From: Bin76 sp963665765
Lineage (GTDB): Bacteria; Actinomycetota; Acidimicrobiia; Spongiisociales; ZC4RG35
Direction: 5' to 3'
NCBI GenBank assembly: GCA_963665765.1
Contig: OY762464.1
Location: forward strand, 806,001-870,000
DNA: 64,000 bases
The notes beneath the pieces were generated by a model. It saw only the letters and a list, made by a program, of their open reading frames with translations. It was not told where the DNA came from and did not search any database. Position 1 is the first letter of the stretch. Every line of letters starts with the position of its first letter. A program made the translations under genes and the position numbers. Positions 1-8,466 of this stretch are shown piece by piece.

Positions 1-265
1 ACAAAATGCCGGCACAAACCTCAGAAAACCCGTCCGGGAAGTTGACTTTCGTCACCGCGGCGGCCCATAGTGCTAAACAGTCACAAACATGCCCCGGCCC
101 GATCCGACGCGTCACTCGGGCTGCTGGAATCATATCTTCGGAACCGCGCCCTCCCCAGGGTCTGACGGAGCGCGGTCCACCAACGGCGGCGGTGGCAGGG
201 GGCGGGGCCCAAGGGGCGACCGATTTTCGCGAATTAGCGGGCCCGGGGGTAGGACCCGAATCTGT
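1..265. other. non-coding left edge
   Basis: No convincing gene is seen in this stretch. A TTGACT-like hexamer lies at 42-47 but has no good -10 box at a normal distance. Reading frames crossing the region are arginine- and proline-rich and look like shadows of the lipoprotein gene on the other strand. Confidence 0.4.
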
Positions 266-1267
266 CTACGGATACGAAACCTGAGGCTGAAGACCAACCA
301 CTTTGGGGCCGTCGTTTTCCATCTCCAGGAAGACAAACCAAGTGGACCAGTCAAGTCCTCCTATCGCCTCGTTGTCGCCCGGGTCGTGGATCGCCACCCA
401 AGGGAAGTTGGCGAAAGCCGAAGAGATAGCCGTTTCGGGCAGAGTTGCGTTGGGACCCAGGGTCAGACCCCCCACTTCGATGGTCACATCCTGATCGAGA
501 TAGTCAGAAAGGAAAGCGTCGGCGATCACTTGCTTCCAGGTTCCGACCGTGGCCTCCGACTCACTGGCCGAGGCCCCGGTGTTGGCCCACTTCAGGTCGG
601 TGTCATCGGTATGCAATCCGGACAGTTCCTCCGGTGTCCATCGCCGCAAGTTGTCATCGTGCCGGATAACGAACAAACCCCGCCAGGAGACGATCTCCTC
701 CAAGCCCTCTCCCACCACCAAGGCGTTGGCAAAGTCGTCAATGGTCGCCTTCCAATCCCACTCTTCCTCCACCCGGGCGGGCGTGAGGGTCTCGGTCAGG
801 TAATACCCGTACGCCCAGCCCACCGTCTCACCGACGACCAGTTCATGCCACACCCGACCGTCAACCACCTCCAAAGCCCCACTGGCGACCAACCCCGCCT
901 GGGCGGGCTGGAGTTCGTTGACCTTGGGGTTGCTGGTACCGGGGCCGGCCCTGACGTTCAAAGTGTTGTTCGACTGGTCGGGCGCCAACAGCACCACGCC
1001 CATGCGGGGTGGGGGCACAGTGGTGGTGGTGGTGATGATGGGCGCCGCGGTGGTGGAAGAAGACGCCCCCCGGACGGTCGCCTCCGGCGACTCGTTATCG
1101 GCGGCGTCCACGGAACCGGCGGTCTCACCGTTGGTGGTCTCGGTCGACTCTGCATCGTCCTCCCCACAGGCCGAGGCACCCAACACGACCACCAGCAACC
1201 CTATCCAAACCAGCCGACCGAAGCTCTTCTGCCCTGTCACACGAAGCATGGCTTTGGAGACTAGCAC
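266..1267 (-). CDS. SH3-domain lipoprotein
   Basis: Probable secreted lipoprotein of 333 residues. From the chosen GTG start there is a short basic N-terminus, a hydrophobic segment and a lipobox LGASAC with the acylated Cys at residue 34. An acidic, Thr/Glu-rich and Ala/Pro/Thr-rich linker follows. Then comes a bacterial SH3-like segment (LNVRAGPGTSN, then VVDGRVWHELVV and VGWAYGYYL), the pattern of wall-binding SH3b domains. The C-terminal half is not recognised. GTG at 1267 was chosen because GGAG lies nine bases upstream; ATG at 1249 is an alternative that keeps the signal peptide. A role at the cell envelope is inferred from domain type only. Confidence 0.7.
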   Translation of the reverse strand: MLVSKAMLRVTGQKSFGRLVWIGLLVVVLGASACGEDDAESTETTNGETAGSVDAADNESPEATVRGASSSTTAAPIITTTTTVPPPRMGVVLLAPDQSNNTLNVRAGPGTSNPKVNELQPAQAGLVASGALEVVDGRVWHELVVGETVGWAYGYYLTETLTPARVEEEWDWKATIDDFANALVVGEGLEEIVSWRGLFVIRHDDNLRRWTPEELSGLHTDDTDLKWANTGASASESEATVGTWKQVIADAFLSDYLDQDVTIEVGGLTLGPNATLPETAISSAFANFPWVAIHDPGDNEAIGGLDWSTWFVFLEMENDGPKVVGLQPQVSYP

Positions 1268-1379
1268 CCACCGACGCTCCTCGCGGTAGATCGCCTTCAA
1301 AATTATCATGCCCCTCCGCACCCGGGACCCCATACCCGGTCGGCTCCGGATACGCCCGATGTTGCCTCCGGAGGTTCCG

Positions 1380-2228
1380 CTAAGGCCGCTCGCCGGCGCG
1401 GAGCCGACCGTTGATGTGGTCCACCACTCCCAAGAGTTCCGACGGCTCGTCGATTACATAATGAGCCCCCGCATCCCCAAGCAACCTCCGGGTGCTCCGG
1501 AGGCGTTCGCTCACCTCGGCTGACGACCATGACCGGGCCTGCTCCAGAGTGTCGGCGTTCATGTAGTTGCTATAGCGGGCGATCCCCACCGACCAGCACC
1601 CCGCCCGCAGACCCTCGCCCACTCCGGAGACCGTGTCATCCACTTTCACCACCGACTGAACAGGATGCAGGTCCAATCGCTCCAGGTTGCGATACAACAT
1701 GAAAGGGCGGGGGCGGGCGCCGTTGACCACCTCGTCGCCCGCCACCGCGCAGTCGGGAAAGAACCCCTGCTCCCGGGCGTGCACCAAAAGCACGTCCACT
1801 GCCGATCGCATGAATCCGGTGGTCACTCCGATCTTCACCCCATAGTCTTTCTGAAGCGCCGAGGCCATCTCCACCACCCCTGGCAGAAGCGCTGCGTACT
1901 CGGGCAGGCACTCGACCTGACGAGGCTCGTAATCTGCGAACAGCATCCGGGCATCGGCGTCGGTGGGCGCCCGTCCGTGCGCGGTCCGCCACCGGCGCCT
2001 GATGGACGGTGATCCGAGCAACTCCCGGATATGCAGATCCTTGGGCAGGCCCATCGGGGCCCGGGCCTCCGACATGCTGATCTCCACCCCCGCCCCGGCA
2101 AACACCTCCACGAACATCCGGGCCGGGGCCATCACATAGGCGTCGCAAACCGTCCCGCTCCAGTCCAAGATCACCCCCCGGACCGGACCTTCATAACGCC
2201 AGGCAGTGTTGGATCCGATGTTCCCCAT
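1380..2228 (-). CDS. phnX: phosphonoacetaldehyde hydrolase
   Basis: HAD-superfamily phosphonatase, which cleaves phosphonoacetaldehyde to acetaldehyde and phosphate in aminoethylphosphonate breakdown. The nucleophile motif LDWSGT places Asp at residue 22. The MGLPKD motif places the Schiff-base Lys at 63, the same 41-residue spacing as Asp12/Lys53 in the studied Bacillus enzyme. KVDDTVSGVGEG near the C-terminus matches the magnesium-binding acidic loop. Length (282 aa) is normal. No phnW transaminase lies next to it; the aminotransferase at 5.2 kb is of another class. It is divergent from the lut operon across a 47-bp gap. Cytoplasmic. Confidence 0.88.
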   Translation of the reverse strand: MGNIGSNTAWRYEGPVRGVILDWSGTVCDAYVMAPARMFVEVFAGAGVEISMSEARAPMGLPKDLHIRELLGSPSIRRRWRTAHGRAPTDADARMLFADYEPRQVECLPEYAALLPGVVEMASALQKDYGVKIGVTTGFMRSAVDVLLVHAREQGFFPDCAVAGDEVVNGARPRPFMLYRNLERLDLHPVQSVVKVDDTVSGVGEGLRAGCWSVGIARYSNYMNADTLEQARSWSSAEVSERLRSTRRLLGDAGAHYVIDEPSELLGVVDHINGRLRAGERP

Positions 2229-2275
2229 ATTAATCGCCGCCCAGCGCCGCCCGGCCCGGTAAGCAATCTTTAGTA

Positions 2276-3082
2276 ATGTCTACCCGCATGTCCGAGACGG
2301 TTCAGTTGTTCGTCACCTGCGTCGTGGATGCCATCTTTCCCCAGGTGGGCCGGGACGTGGTGGAGGAACTGGAAAGGAACGGGGACAGGGTCGAATTTCC
2401 GCCGGACCAAACCTGCTGCGGCCAGCCCGCCTACAACGCCGGACGCCCGCGGGAAGCGGTCGAAGTGCTGATCCACAACCTGGAGGTGCTGGACCGGACC
2501 GAGGGGCCGATAGTGATCCCGTCGGGGTCGTGCGCTGACTTCATCATCCACCACGGACCGCGGCTGGTCTCCTCCGAAGCGCCGGGCCAGGCCGGACTGG
2601 CCAAGCGGGCGGCGGGGCGGGTCCGGGAGTTCACCTCCCATGTCGTGGAAAAGAGAGGGGAGGACATCGGCCGCGGAGATCAGGCAACCGGCCAAGCGGG
2701 GGGCGTTCCGAAGCGCCGGGCCTTCTATCACCCCTCTTGCCACGCCCTGCGCGGCCTGGGGCTGCGTAAGGAGGGAGAGGATTTGCTGGAATCGGTCGCC
2801 GGGGTGGAGCGGGTGGAGATCGAAGACGCCGAGGAGTGCTGTGGATTCGGAGGGTTGTTCGCCCTGGAGATGCCCGAGGTCTCCACCGAGATCATGAACA
2901 CCAAGCTGGACCGGCTGGAAGAGGCGGGAGTGGAGATGCTGGTGGGCGCCGACGCGTCCTGTCTGATGCATCTGGAGGGGGGCCTGCGTCGGCGGCGCAG
3001 CGCCATCCAAGTCTTGCACATCGCCTCGGCCCTGGCGTCGGATCGCCCACCGCCGGAAGGCGATCGGGGATCGGGCCGATGA
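2276..3082 (+). CDS. lutA: lactate utilisation protein A (cysteine-rich Fe-S protein)
   Basis: First gene of a three-gene L-lactate oxidation operon. The protein (268 aa) has the duplicated cysteine-rich (CCG) pattern of the LutA/GlpC/heterodisulfide-reductase family: a TCCGQP motif near residue 47, a SCADF Cys, a SCHALRG motif, and ECCGFGG followed by a late Cys in DASCLMH. LutA works with LutB and LutC as an iron-sulfur lactate dehydrogenase complex. Its TGA overlaps the next ATG. No strong ribosome-binding site precedes 2276; the in-frame ATG at 2288 is an alternative start. Confidence 0.88.
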   Translation: MSTRMSETVQLFVTCVVDAIFPQVGRDVVEELERNGDRVEFPPDQTCCGQPAYNAGRPREAVEVLIHNLEVLDRTEGPIVIPSGSCADFIIHHGPRLVSSEAPGQAGLAKRAAGRVREFTSHVVEKRGEDIGRGDQATGQAGGVPKRRAFYHPSCHALRGLGLRKEGEDLLESVAGVERVEIEDAEECCGFGGLFALEMPEVSTEIMNTKLDRLEEAGVEMLVGADASCLMHLEGGLRRRRSAIQVLHIASALASDRPPPEGDRGSGR

Positions 3083-4482
3083 GCCGGCCGGTCACTTTTC
3101 GCCGTCGCGCCCGCCGTGAGCTCTCCACTCCCAAACCCGCCGCGGTGGGTCGGGCCGCGCGGCGATTCACCGGCCAGCGCCAGTGGGCGGTTGATGATTT
3201 TGTGGCGATGGAGGCGACTCGCGACCGGGGACGGCAGATCCGCCTCCACACCCTGGCCAATCTTCACCATTATCTAGACCGGTTCGCCGATTCGGTGGAG
3301 CGGGCCGGGGGGCGGGTCCTGTGGGCGGCCGACGCGGCGGAAGCCAACCGGATGATCGGCCGTCTGGTGGGAGACGACCGGAACAAGCTGGTGATCAAAT
3401 CCAAGTCGATGGTCACCGAGGAACTGGAACTCCTCCCCTACCTGGAAGGGCAGGGCCACACCGTGGTGGAGACCGACCTGGGGGAGTTCATCGTGCAGAT
3501 CGCCGGGGATCACCCCAGCCACATCATCGCGCCGGTCATGCACCTCACCCGCCAGGATGTGGGCGCCCTGTTCCAAGAACAACTGGGGATGCCGTACACC
3601 GACGATCCGTCAACTCTCACGCAGATGGCCCGCCGACACCTGCGCCGCTATTTTCTCACCGCCGACGTGGGCATCTCGGGGGTGAACATGGGAATAGCCG
3701 AGACCGGGTCGATCATCACCATCACCAACGAGGGAAACGGTTGGCTGACCACCGCCGCTCCCCGGATGCACATCGCGGTGATGGGTATGGAGCGGCTGGT
3801 TCCCACCTTCGCCGATGCGGCCACCATCGTGGAGATCCTGGCCCGCTCGGCCACGGGACAGCGGCTCAGTGTCTACACCAACGTGGTGACCGGGCCGCGC
3901 CGGACCGGGGATCCCGACGGACCCGATGAATTGGTGGTGGTGATCGTGGACAATGGACGAAGCCGGGTGCTTAGGAGCGAGGCTGCCGAAATCCTGGCTT
4001 GCATCCGGTGCGGCGCCTGCCTGAATGTCTGCCCGGTGTTCCGGGCAGTGGGCGGCCACGCCTATGGGCAGGTGTATGCCGGTCCGGTGGGAGCGGTGCT
4101 GGCGCCGGGCATGGCCGACTTCCAGGAATGGGCCGACCTGCCCTACGCCTCCAGTCTGTGCGGCGCCTGCCGGGAAGTCTGCCCGGTGCGCATCGACATC
4201 CCCAAACTTCTGGTCGACCAGCGGGTTCGGGCGACCGCCGAGAACGATCCGTTCCGTTGGATGGGGCCGGGAATGGCGATCTACCGCCAGGCCGGGAAAA
4301 GGCCAACCCTGTGGAAGACCTTGCTGGGGGCGGGGCGAATGGCGGGACGGGTAAAAAAGGAAGGAGAGTGGTTCCACCGCCTGCCCTTCCACACCAAAGC
4401 CTGGACCCACAGCCGCGACTTTCCGCCACCGGCCACCCAGTCTTTCCGGCAGTGGTGGAAGGAGAACCGCGATGGAACGTAG
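3079..4482 (+). CDS. lutB: lactate utilisation iron-sulfur protein B
   Basis: 467 residues from an ATG overlapping the lutA stop (ATGA). An open frame continues upstream inside lutA, but this start gives the normal family length. The N-terminal two thirds is a LUD domain. The C-terminal third carries two ferredoxin-like clusters, CIRCGACLNVCPV (first Cys about residue 308) and CGACREVCPV (about residue 360). LutB is the electron-transfer subunit of the lactate-oxidising LutABC complex. Its end overlaps lutC by 11 bases, indicating one transcript with translational coupling. Confidence 0.9.
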   Translation: MSRPVTFRRRARRELSTPKPAAVGRAARRFTGQRQWAVDDFVAMEATRDRGRQIRLHTLANLHHYLDRFADSVERAGGRVLWAADAAEANRMIGRLVGDDRNKLVIKSKSMVTEELELLPYLEGQGHTVVETDLGEFIVQIAGDHPSHIIAPVMHLTRQDVGALFQEQLGMPYTDDPSTLTQMARRHLRRYFLTADVGISGVNMGIAETGSIITITNEGNGWLTTAAPRMHIAVMGMERLVPTFADAATIVEILARSATGQRLSVYTNVVTGPRRTGDPDGPDELVVVIVDNGRSRVLRSEAAEILACIRCGACLNVCPVFRAVGGHAYGQVYAGPVGAVLAPGMADFQEWADLPYASSLCGACREVCPVRIDIPKLLVDQRVRATAENDPFRWMGPGMAIYRQAGKRPTLWKTLLGAGRMAGRVKKEGEWFHRLPFHTKAWTHSRDFPPPATQSFRQWWKENRDGT

Positions 4483-5143
4483 CCGGTTTCTGAGCCGGGT
4501 CGAAAAGGCAGTGGGCGCCGCCACCGTTCCGGGACCACCGGATACCCCGCCCGCACTCGGACTCCCCGAATTGCCGGCCGTTGATCTGACCGACCATTTC
4601 ATCGAGGCCTTCGGCATGCTGGATGGAAGAGTCCATCATGGATCGGCGCTCGGAGTGATCATCCGGATCATGGCGGACCGCGGGGTGGACGAGTACGTTG
4701 CCTGGGATCAGGAGCACCTTCCCGCAAAGGGCCTGCAAGACGATCTGGCCGCCAGAGGATATCGTCGGATCGAAACCGTCCTGCCGGACCACCCCGAGGA
4801 TCGAATCGCCCATCAGATGGGTTATATGCAGGTGGAGGTGGGGATCTCCGCGGCAGTCGCCGCCCTGGCCGAATCCGGCTCGGTGGTGGTCGCCTCCGGA
4901 CCGGGGCGCTCCCGCCTGGCCTCCGTGATCCCGGCGGTGCATGTGGTGCTGGTGCCCACCGACCGGATTTTCCGCTCCCTGTCACATTGGGCGGCGCAGG
5001 TCAAATCGACGGGGCTACCCGCCAACCTGATGGTGGTGTCCGGACCCAGTCGCACCGGTGACATCGAACTCACCCTCACCAGAGGAGTCCACGGACCCGG
5101 CGAGATCCACGCCGTGCTGATACCCCCCGGTCCTCCCCTCTAA
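4472..5143 (+). CDS. lutC: lactate utilisation protein C
   Basis: Third lut subunit (223 aa), a single LUD-domain protein. Characteristic stretches include ISAAVAALAESGSVV, VPTDRIF in the middle, and a C-terminal SGPSRTGDIELTL motif typical of LutC/YkgG. It begins inside the last codons of lutB, so the three genes are translationally coupled. No GntR-type regulator of the usual lut kind is seen nearby. Confidence 0.88.
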   Translation: MERSRFLSRVEKAVGAATVPGPPDTPPALGLPELPAVDLTDHFIEAFGMLDGRVHHGSALGVIIRIMADRGVDEYVAWDQEHLPAKGLQDDLAARGYRRIETVLPDHPEDRIAHQMGYMQVEVGISAAVAALAESGSVVVASGPGRSRLASVIPAVHVVLVPTDRIFRSLSHWAAQVKSTGLPANLMVVSGPSRTGDIELTLTRGVHGPGEIHAVLIPPGPPL

Positions 5144-5155
5144 TCTGAGTTGATC

Positions 5156-6310
5156 ATGGCCGTCGCCACCCGCCTGCGTCCTTTCGGGAGCACCATTTTC
5201 ACCGAGGTTTCCCGTCGCGCCCTGCAACTGGGAGCGGTCAATCTGGGCCAGGGCTTTCCCGACTTTGAGGGACCGGACTTTGTCAAGCAGGCCGCCAAAG
5301 CAGGAATCGATCACCAATCCAACCAGTACCCGCCCTCGATGGGACTTCCCGCCCTGCGAGAGAAGGTGGCCGCACGGTTCGAGGAGCAGACCGGACGGGC
5401 GGTCGATCCCGATCGGCACGTCACCATCACCTCGGGGTGCACCGAGGCTCTGGCCGCCTCCTTTCTGGGCCTGCTGGAACCCGGCGAGGCCGTGGTACTG
5501 CTGCAACCCTGGTTTGACGCTTATCCGGTGGGATGCGCATTGTCCGACACCGTGCCCCGCTTCGTCACGTTGCGGCCTCCGGACTTCCGCCTGCCGGAAG
5601 CCGAGTTGCGAGCGGCCTTTGCTGCCGGCGTCCGGGCGATAGTGGTCAACACCCCCCATAACCCCACCGGTCGGGTCTTCAGCCGGGAGGAAATGGATCT
5701 GATCGCCGAATTGTGCGTCTCCCACGATGTCATGGCTTTCACCGATGAGGTGTACGAACACATCCGGTTCGATGGCCTTCCCCACCTTTCCCTCGCTTCA
5801 TGGCCCGGAATGTGGGAGCGGACCGTCACCATGTCCTCGGTCGGAAAGAGCTTCTCGCTCACCGGTTGGAAGACGGGATGGGCAGTGGCGCCCGAGCACC
5901 TGACCGCCGGGGTGCGGGCCGCCCATCAGTTCCTCACTTTCACCACTCCCAATCCCATGCAACATGGCGCCGCCGCCGCCCTGTCGGCACCCTCCGAATA
6001 CTTCGAAGAACTACAGATGCTCTACACCGCCCGGCGGGATCTTCTCGCCGAAGGATTGGACAGGTTGGGGTTTGGGGTCCACCTCCCCGAGGGCACCTAT
6101 TTTCTGATGGCCGACCATCGTCCCTTTGGCTTCCCCGACGACCTGGCCTTCGTGAATCATCTGATCGAGCAGGTGGGAGTCGCCGCCATTCCCCCGTCGG
6201 CGTTCTACGATGATCCGGCCGACGGCGCCGACCTGGTCCGATTCGCCTTCTGCAAGAGCGAGGAGACGTTGGGGGCCGCCCTGCGGCGGATGGAGGCGCT
6301 CAGGAGATAA
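5156..6310 (+). CDS. class I pyridoxal-phosphate aminotransferase
   Basis: 384-residue fold-type I aminotransferase, closest by eye to the methionine aminotransferase/kynurenine transaminase group (YbdL-like). Signs are the NLGQGFPDF N-terminal motif, YPPSMGLPALRE, TSGCTEAL, the NTPHNPTGRVFS loop, TDEVYEHI with the PLP-binding Asp, and SSVGKSFSLTGWKTGW with the Schiff-base Lys. It starts 12 bases after lutC, so it may be co-transcribed with the lut genes. ATG 5156 was chosen over an in-frame TTG at 5150; neither has a clear ribosome-binding site. Exact amino-acid substrate is not deducible. Confidence 0.85.
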   Translation: MAVATRLRPFGSTIFTEVSRRALQLGAVNLGQGFPDFEGPDFVKQAAKAGIDHQSNQYPPSMGLPALREKVAARFEEQTGRAVDPDRHVTITSGCTEALAASFLGLLEPGEAVVLLQPWFDAYPVGCALSDTVPRFVTLRPPDFRLPEAELRAAFAAGVRAIVVNTPHNPTGRVFSREEMDLIAELCVSHDVMAFTDEVYEHIRFDGLPHLSLASWPGMWERTVTMSSVGKSFSLTGWKTGWAVAPEHLTAGVRAAHQFLTFTTPNPMQHGAAAALSAPSEYFEELQMLYTARRDLLAEGLDRLGFGVHLPEGTYFLMADHRPFGFPDDLAFVNHLIEQVGVAAIPPSAFYDDPADGADLVRFAFCKSEETLGAALRRMEALRR

Positions 6311-6323
6311 ATCCCGGACGGAG

Positions 6324-7292
6324 TCAGGGAGTAAGAATCACCTTCCCGGTGGTGGCCCTGCTCTCCAGCATCCGATGGGCTCGGGCCGCCTCCCGCATGG
6401 GAAGTCCGGTGCCGATCCGCAGGCTCAAATCCCCCCCCACCACCATCCCGAACACGGCGGCAGCCCTCTCGAGCAGGTCCGAGCGGGTAGCCACGTAGTC
6501 GAACAGGGTGGGACGGGTCAAGAACAACGATCCTTCCCGGGTGAGTCGAAGCGGAGCAACCGGGGGGACCGGCCCGCCGGCGTTACCGAACGTGACCATC
6601 GTACCCCGGGAACGGAGCAGCGACAGGCCCCGGTCGAAAGTCGTCGCGCCCACCCCGTCATAGATCACATCCAGCGGACGAGGGCCGGCGATCTGCTCCA
6701 CCACCTCGCCGAAATCGGCTTCCCGATAGTTGATAACGTGGTCGGCGCCCGCACTTTGGGCCAAGCGGCCCTTGTCGGACGTTCCCACGGTGGTGAACAC
6801 CTCGGCGCCTCTCCGTTTGGCCATCTGGATGAGTAGCAACCCCACCCCTCCCGCTCCGGCATGAACCAACGCCCGATCTCCCTCCGAAAGAGAGAACGTG
6901 TCATGGGCCAGATAATGGGCGGTCATCCCCTGCAGCAACACCCCGGCGGCTGATTCAATCTCCAAACCGTCCGGCACGGGAATCATGTTCTCCGCCGGTC
7001 CCGCCAACTGCTCGGCGTAAGAACCCTGGCAGGCGGCCCAGGCCACCCGCTCCCCGACCGCCAATCCCTCCACTCCCTCTCCCAGTTCCCGCACCATCCC
7101 CGCTCCTTCCATCCCGAGGGTGAAAGGAGGCTCTATGGGATAGAGGCCGGTCCGCTGATAGGTGTCGATGAAGTTGACACCGGCGGCCCCGACCGTCACC
7201 AGCACCTGGCCGGCGCCCGGACGAGGATCGGATACTTCTTTCCACTGCAGCTGCTCGGGGCCCCCGTGGCTCTCGACCCGTACCGCGTGCAT
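6324..7292 (-). CDS. zinc-free quinone oxidoreductase (MDR family)
   Basis: NADPH:quinone reductase-like medium-chain dehydrogenase of 322 residues. Motifs are NFIDTYQRTGLYP, LGMEGAGMV, the nucleotide-binding VHAGAGGVGLLLIQMAKRRGA and a C-terminal ATTGKVIL. The structural-zinc cysteine cluster of alcohol dehydrogenases is absent, as in Qor proteins. The start at 7292 is supported by GGAGGTGAG directly before ATG. It converges on the aminotransferase, 13 bases away. Confidence 0.85.
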   Translation of the reverse strand: MHAVRVESHGGPEQLQWKEVSDPRPGAGQVLVTVGAAGVNFIDTYQRTGLYPIEPPFTLGMEGAGMVRELGEGVEGLAVGERVAWAACQGSYAEQLAGPAENMIPVPDGLEIESAAGVLLQGMTAHYLAHDTFSLSEGDRALVHAGAGGVGLLLIQMAKRRGAEVFTTVGTSDKGRLAQSAGADHVINYREADFGEVVEQIAGPRPLDVIYDGVGATTFDRGLSLLRSRGTMVTFGNAGGPVPPVAPLRLTREGSLFLTRPTLFDYVATRSDLLERAAAVFGMVVGGDLSLRIGTGLPMREAARAHRMLESRATTGKVILTP

Positions 7293-7425
7293 CTCACCTC
7301 CAAGATCGCGTTTCAATCCGCCCAGTGTAAATCGGGACCCTGGAAAGTCGACCCTGGAAAGTCAACAGTGGCGGAGTTTCCGACAAGAAGCAGGCGGCGA
7401 GGAAGGCCCGTCTATCCTGATAGGG

Positions 7426-8418
7426 ATGCCCAGGGTACGACTGTTTGCCGGTTTGCGAGAGGCGGCGCACGCCTCGGAGGTGATGATCGAGGGCACCACC
7501 GTGGGAGAGGTGTTAGAGAGGGCCTCCTCCCGATTCGGCTCTCAGTTCGCGGCCGGATTGGCCACCGCCAAGGTCTGGCGTAACGGCGAGGAAGTTGACA
7601 CCCGTCAGCCGGTCGGACCCGATGACGAGATCGCCCTGCTGCCCCCGGTCTCCGGCGGCGCCTTGGCCTGGGGACGGGACATGGGATCGGGAGGCCTGGG
7701 AACCCTGATAGTGCTGGCAGCCTTGATCCTGGGCAACCTCTCCGGTGATTTGGAGTTGTGGACACCCATCCTGACCGCCATGGTCGGGCTATGGACGATC
7801 GACATCACCTCCGCCGCCGCAGAACGAGGGTATCGGCTGGTGGTGGGCCCCCTTCTGGTGGCGGAGGTAGTCGCCGTGGTTTTGGTCCACCTGATGGGAC
7901 CTTCGGCGTTGCTTCCCGCCCTGGCCATGGGCACGATTTTCTCGCTCGGCGCGGCGGTGTTCGCGCCCGGCCACCGTCACCTGGTCTCCCTGGGCTTGTC
8001 GGCCGGAATCGGGACTATCGCCTGTGGGGCGCTGGCCTCTTTGATGCTGGCCCGATCGGTTTTCGAACCGGGAACGCGAGCCGTGGGCTTTTTCCTGTGG
8101 ATAATCATCGGGACCATCGCGGCGGCGGAGATCGCCCGGCGAGTGAGGACCAATCGCTTTTTGAACCGTCAGAACACGGTGGTGGTGGGAGTAGTGGTTC
8201 TGTCGCTGGTAGGCGCCGTGGCGGGGGGATTCTCCGTTACGAGTTTTCTTCTGGTCGGGCTGGGTCTGGCGGCGTCCTACCTGGCCGGGGAGGGCTTTGG
8301 AGCTCTGCTGCGTTCGGGGCGGCTGTGGTCCACCCCCCTGCCCGGAATCTTGGCGAATCTGGACGGACCGCTCTGCGTCGGCATGACATTCTTCACCCTT
8401 CTGACCCTGATCGTCTAG
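7426..8418 (+). CDS. MoaD/ThiS-like domain fused to a multi-pass membrane protein
   Basis: 331-residue two-part protein. Residues 1-78 look like a complete beta-grasp sulfur-carrier domain of the MoaD type: MPRVRLFAGLREAAHA, a central GTTVGEVLE, DEIALLPPVSGG, with the diglycine exactly where MoaD ends. The remaining about 250 residues hold six to eight hydrophobic helices. The C-terminal TPLPGILANLDGPL resembles a degraded phosphatidate cytidylyltransferase signature (PGHGG..DR.D), with the key His and Arg missing. The internal GG could be a processing site that releases a carrier, or the domain may be only structural. ATG 7426 follows GATAGGG. No molybdopterin gene lies nearby. Function unknown. 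Confidence 0.65.
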   Translation: MPRVRLFAGLREAAHASEVMIEGTTVGEVLERASSRFGSQFAAGLATAKVWRNGEEVDTRQPVGPDDEIALLPPVSGGALAWGRDMGSGGLGTLIVLAALILGNLSGDLELWTPILTAMVGLWTIDITSAAAERGYRLVVGPLLVAEVVAVVLVHLMGPSALLPALAMGTIFSLGAAVFAPGHRHLVSLGLSAGIGTIACGALASLMLARSVFEPGTRAVGFFLWIIIGTIAAAEIARRVRTNRFLNRQNTVVVGVVVLSLVGAVAGGFSVTSFLLVGLGLAASYLAGEGFGALLRSGRLWSTPLPGILANLDGPLCVGMTFFTLLTLIV

Positions 8419-8466
8419 TTGCTTCGTACCAGTGACCCTTGACAACTCTCTTAACCTATTACCCGT

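Noticed and set aside
89..1264. 391-codon plus-strand open frame over the lipoprotein gene
   Set aside because: Its sequence is Arg/Gly/Pro/His-rich with no motif. The opposite strand encodes a clear lipoprotein with signal peptide and SH3 segment, so this is a high-GC shadow.
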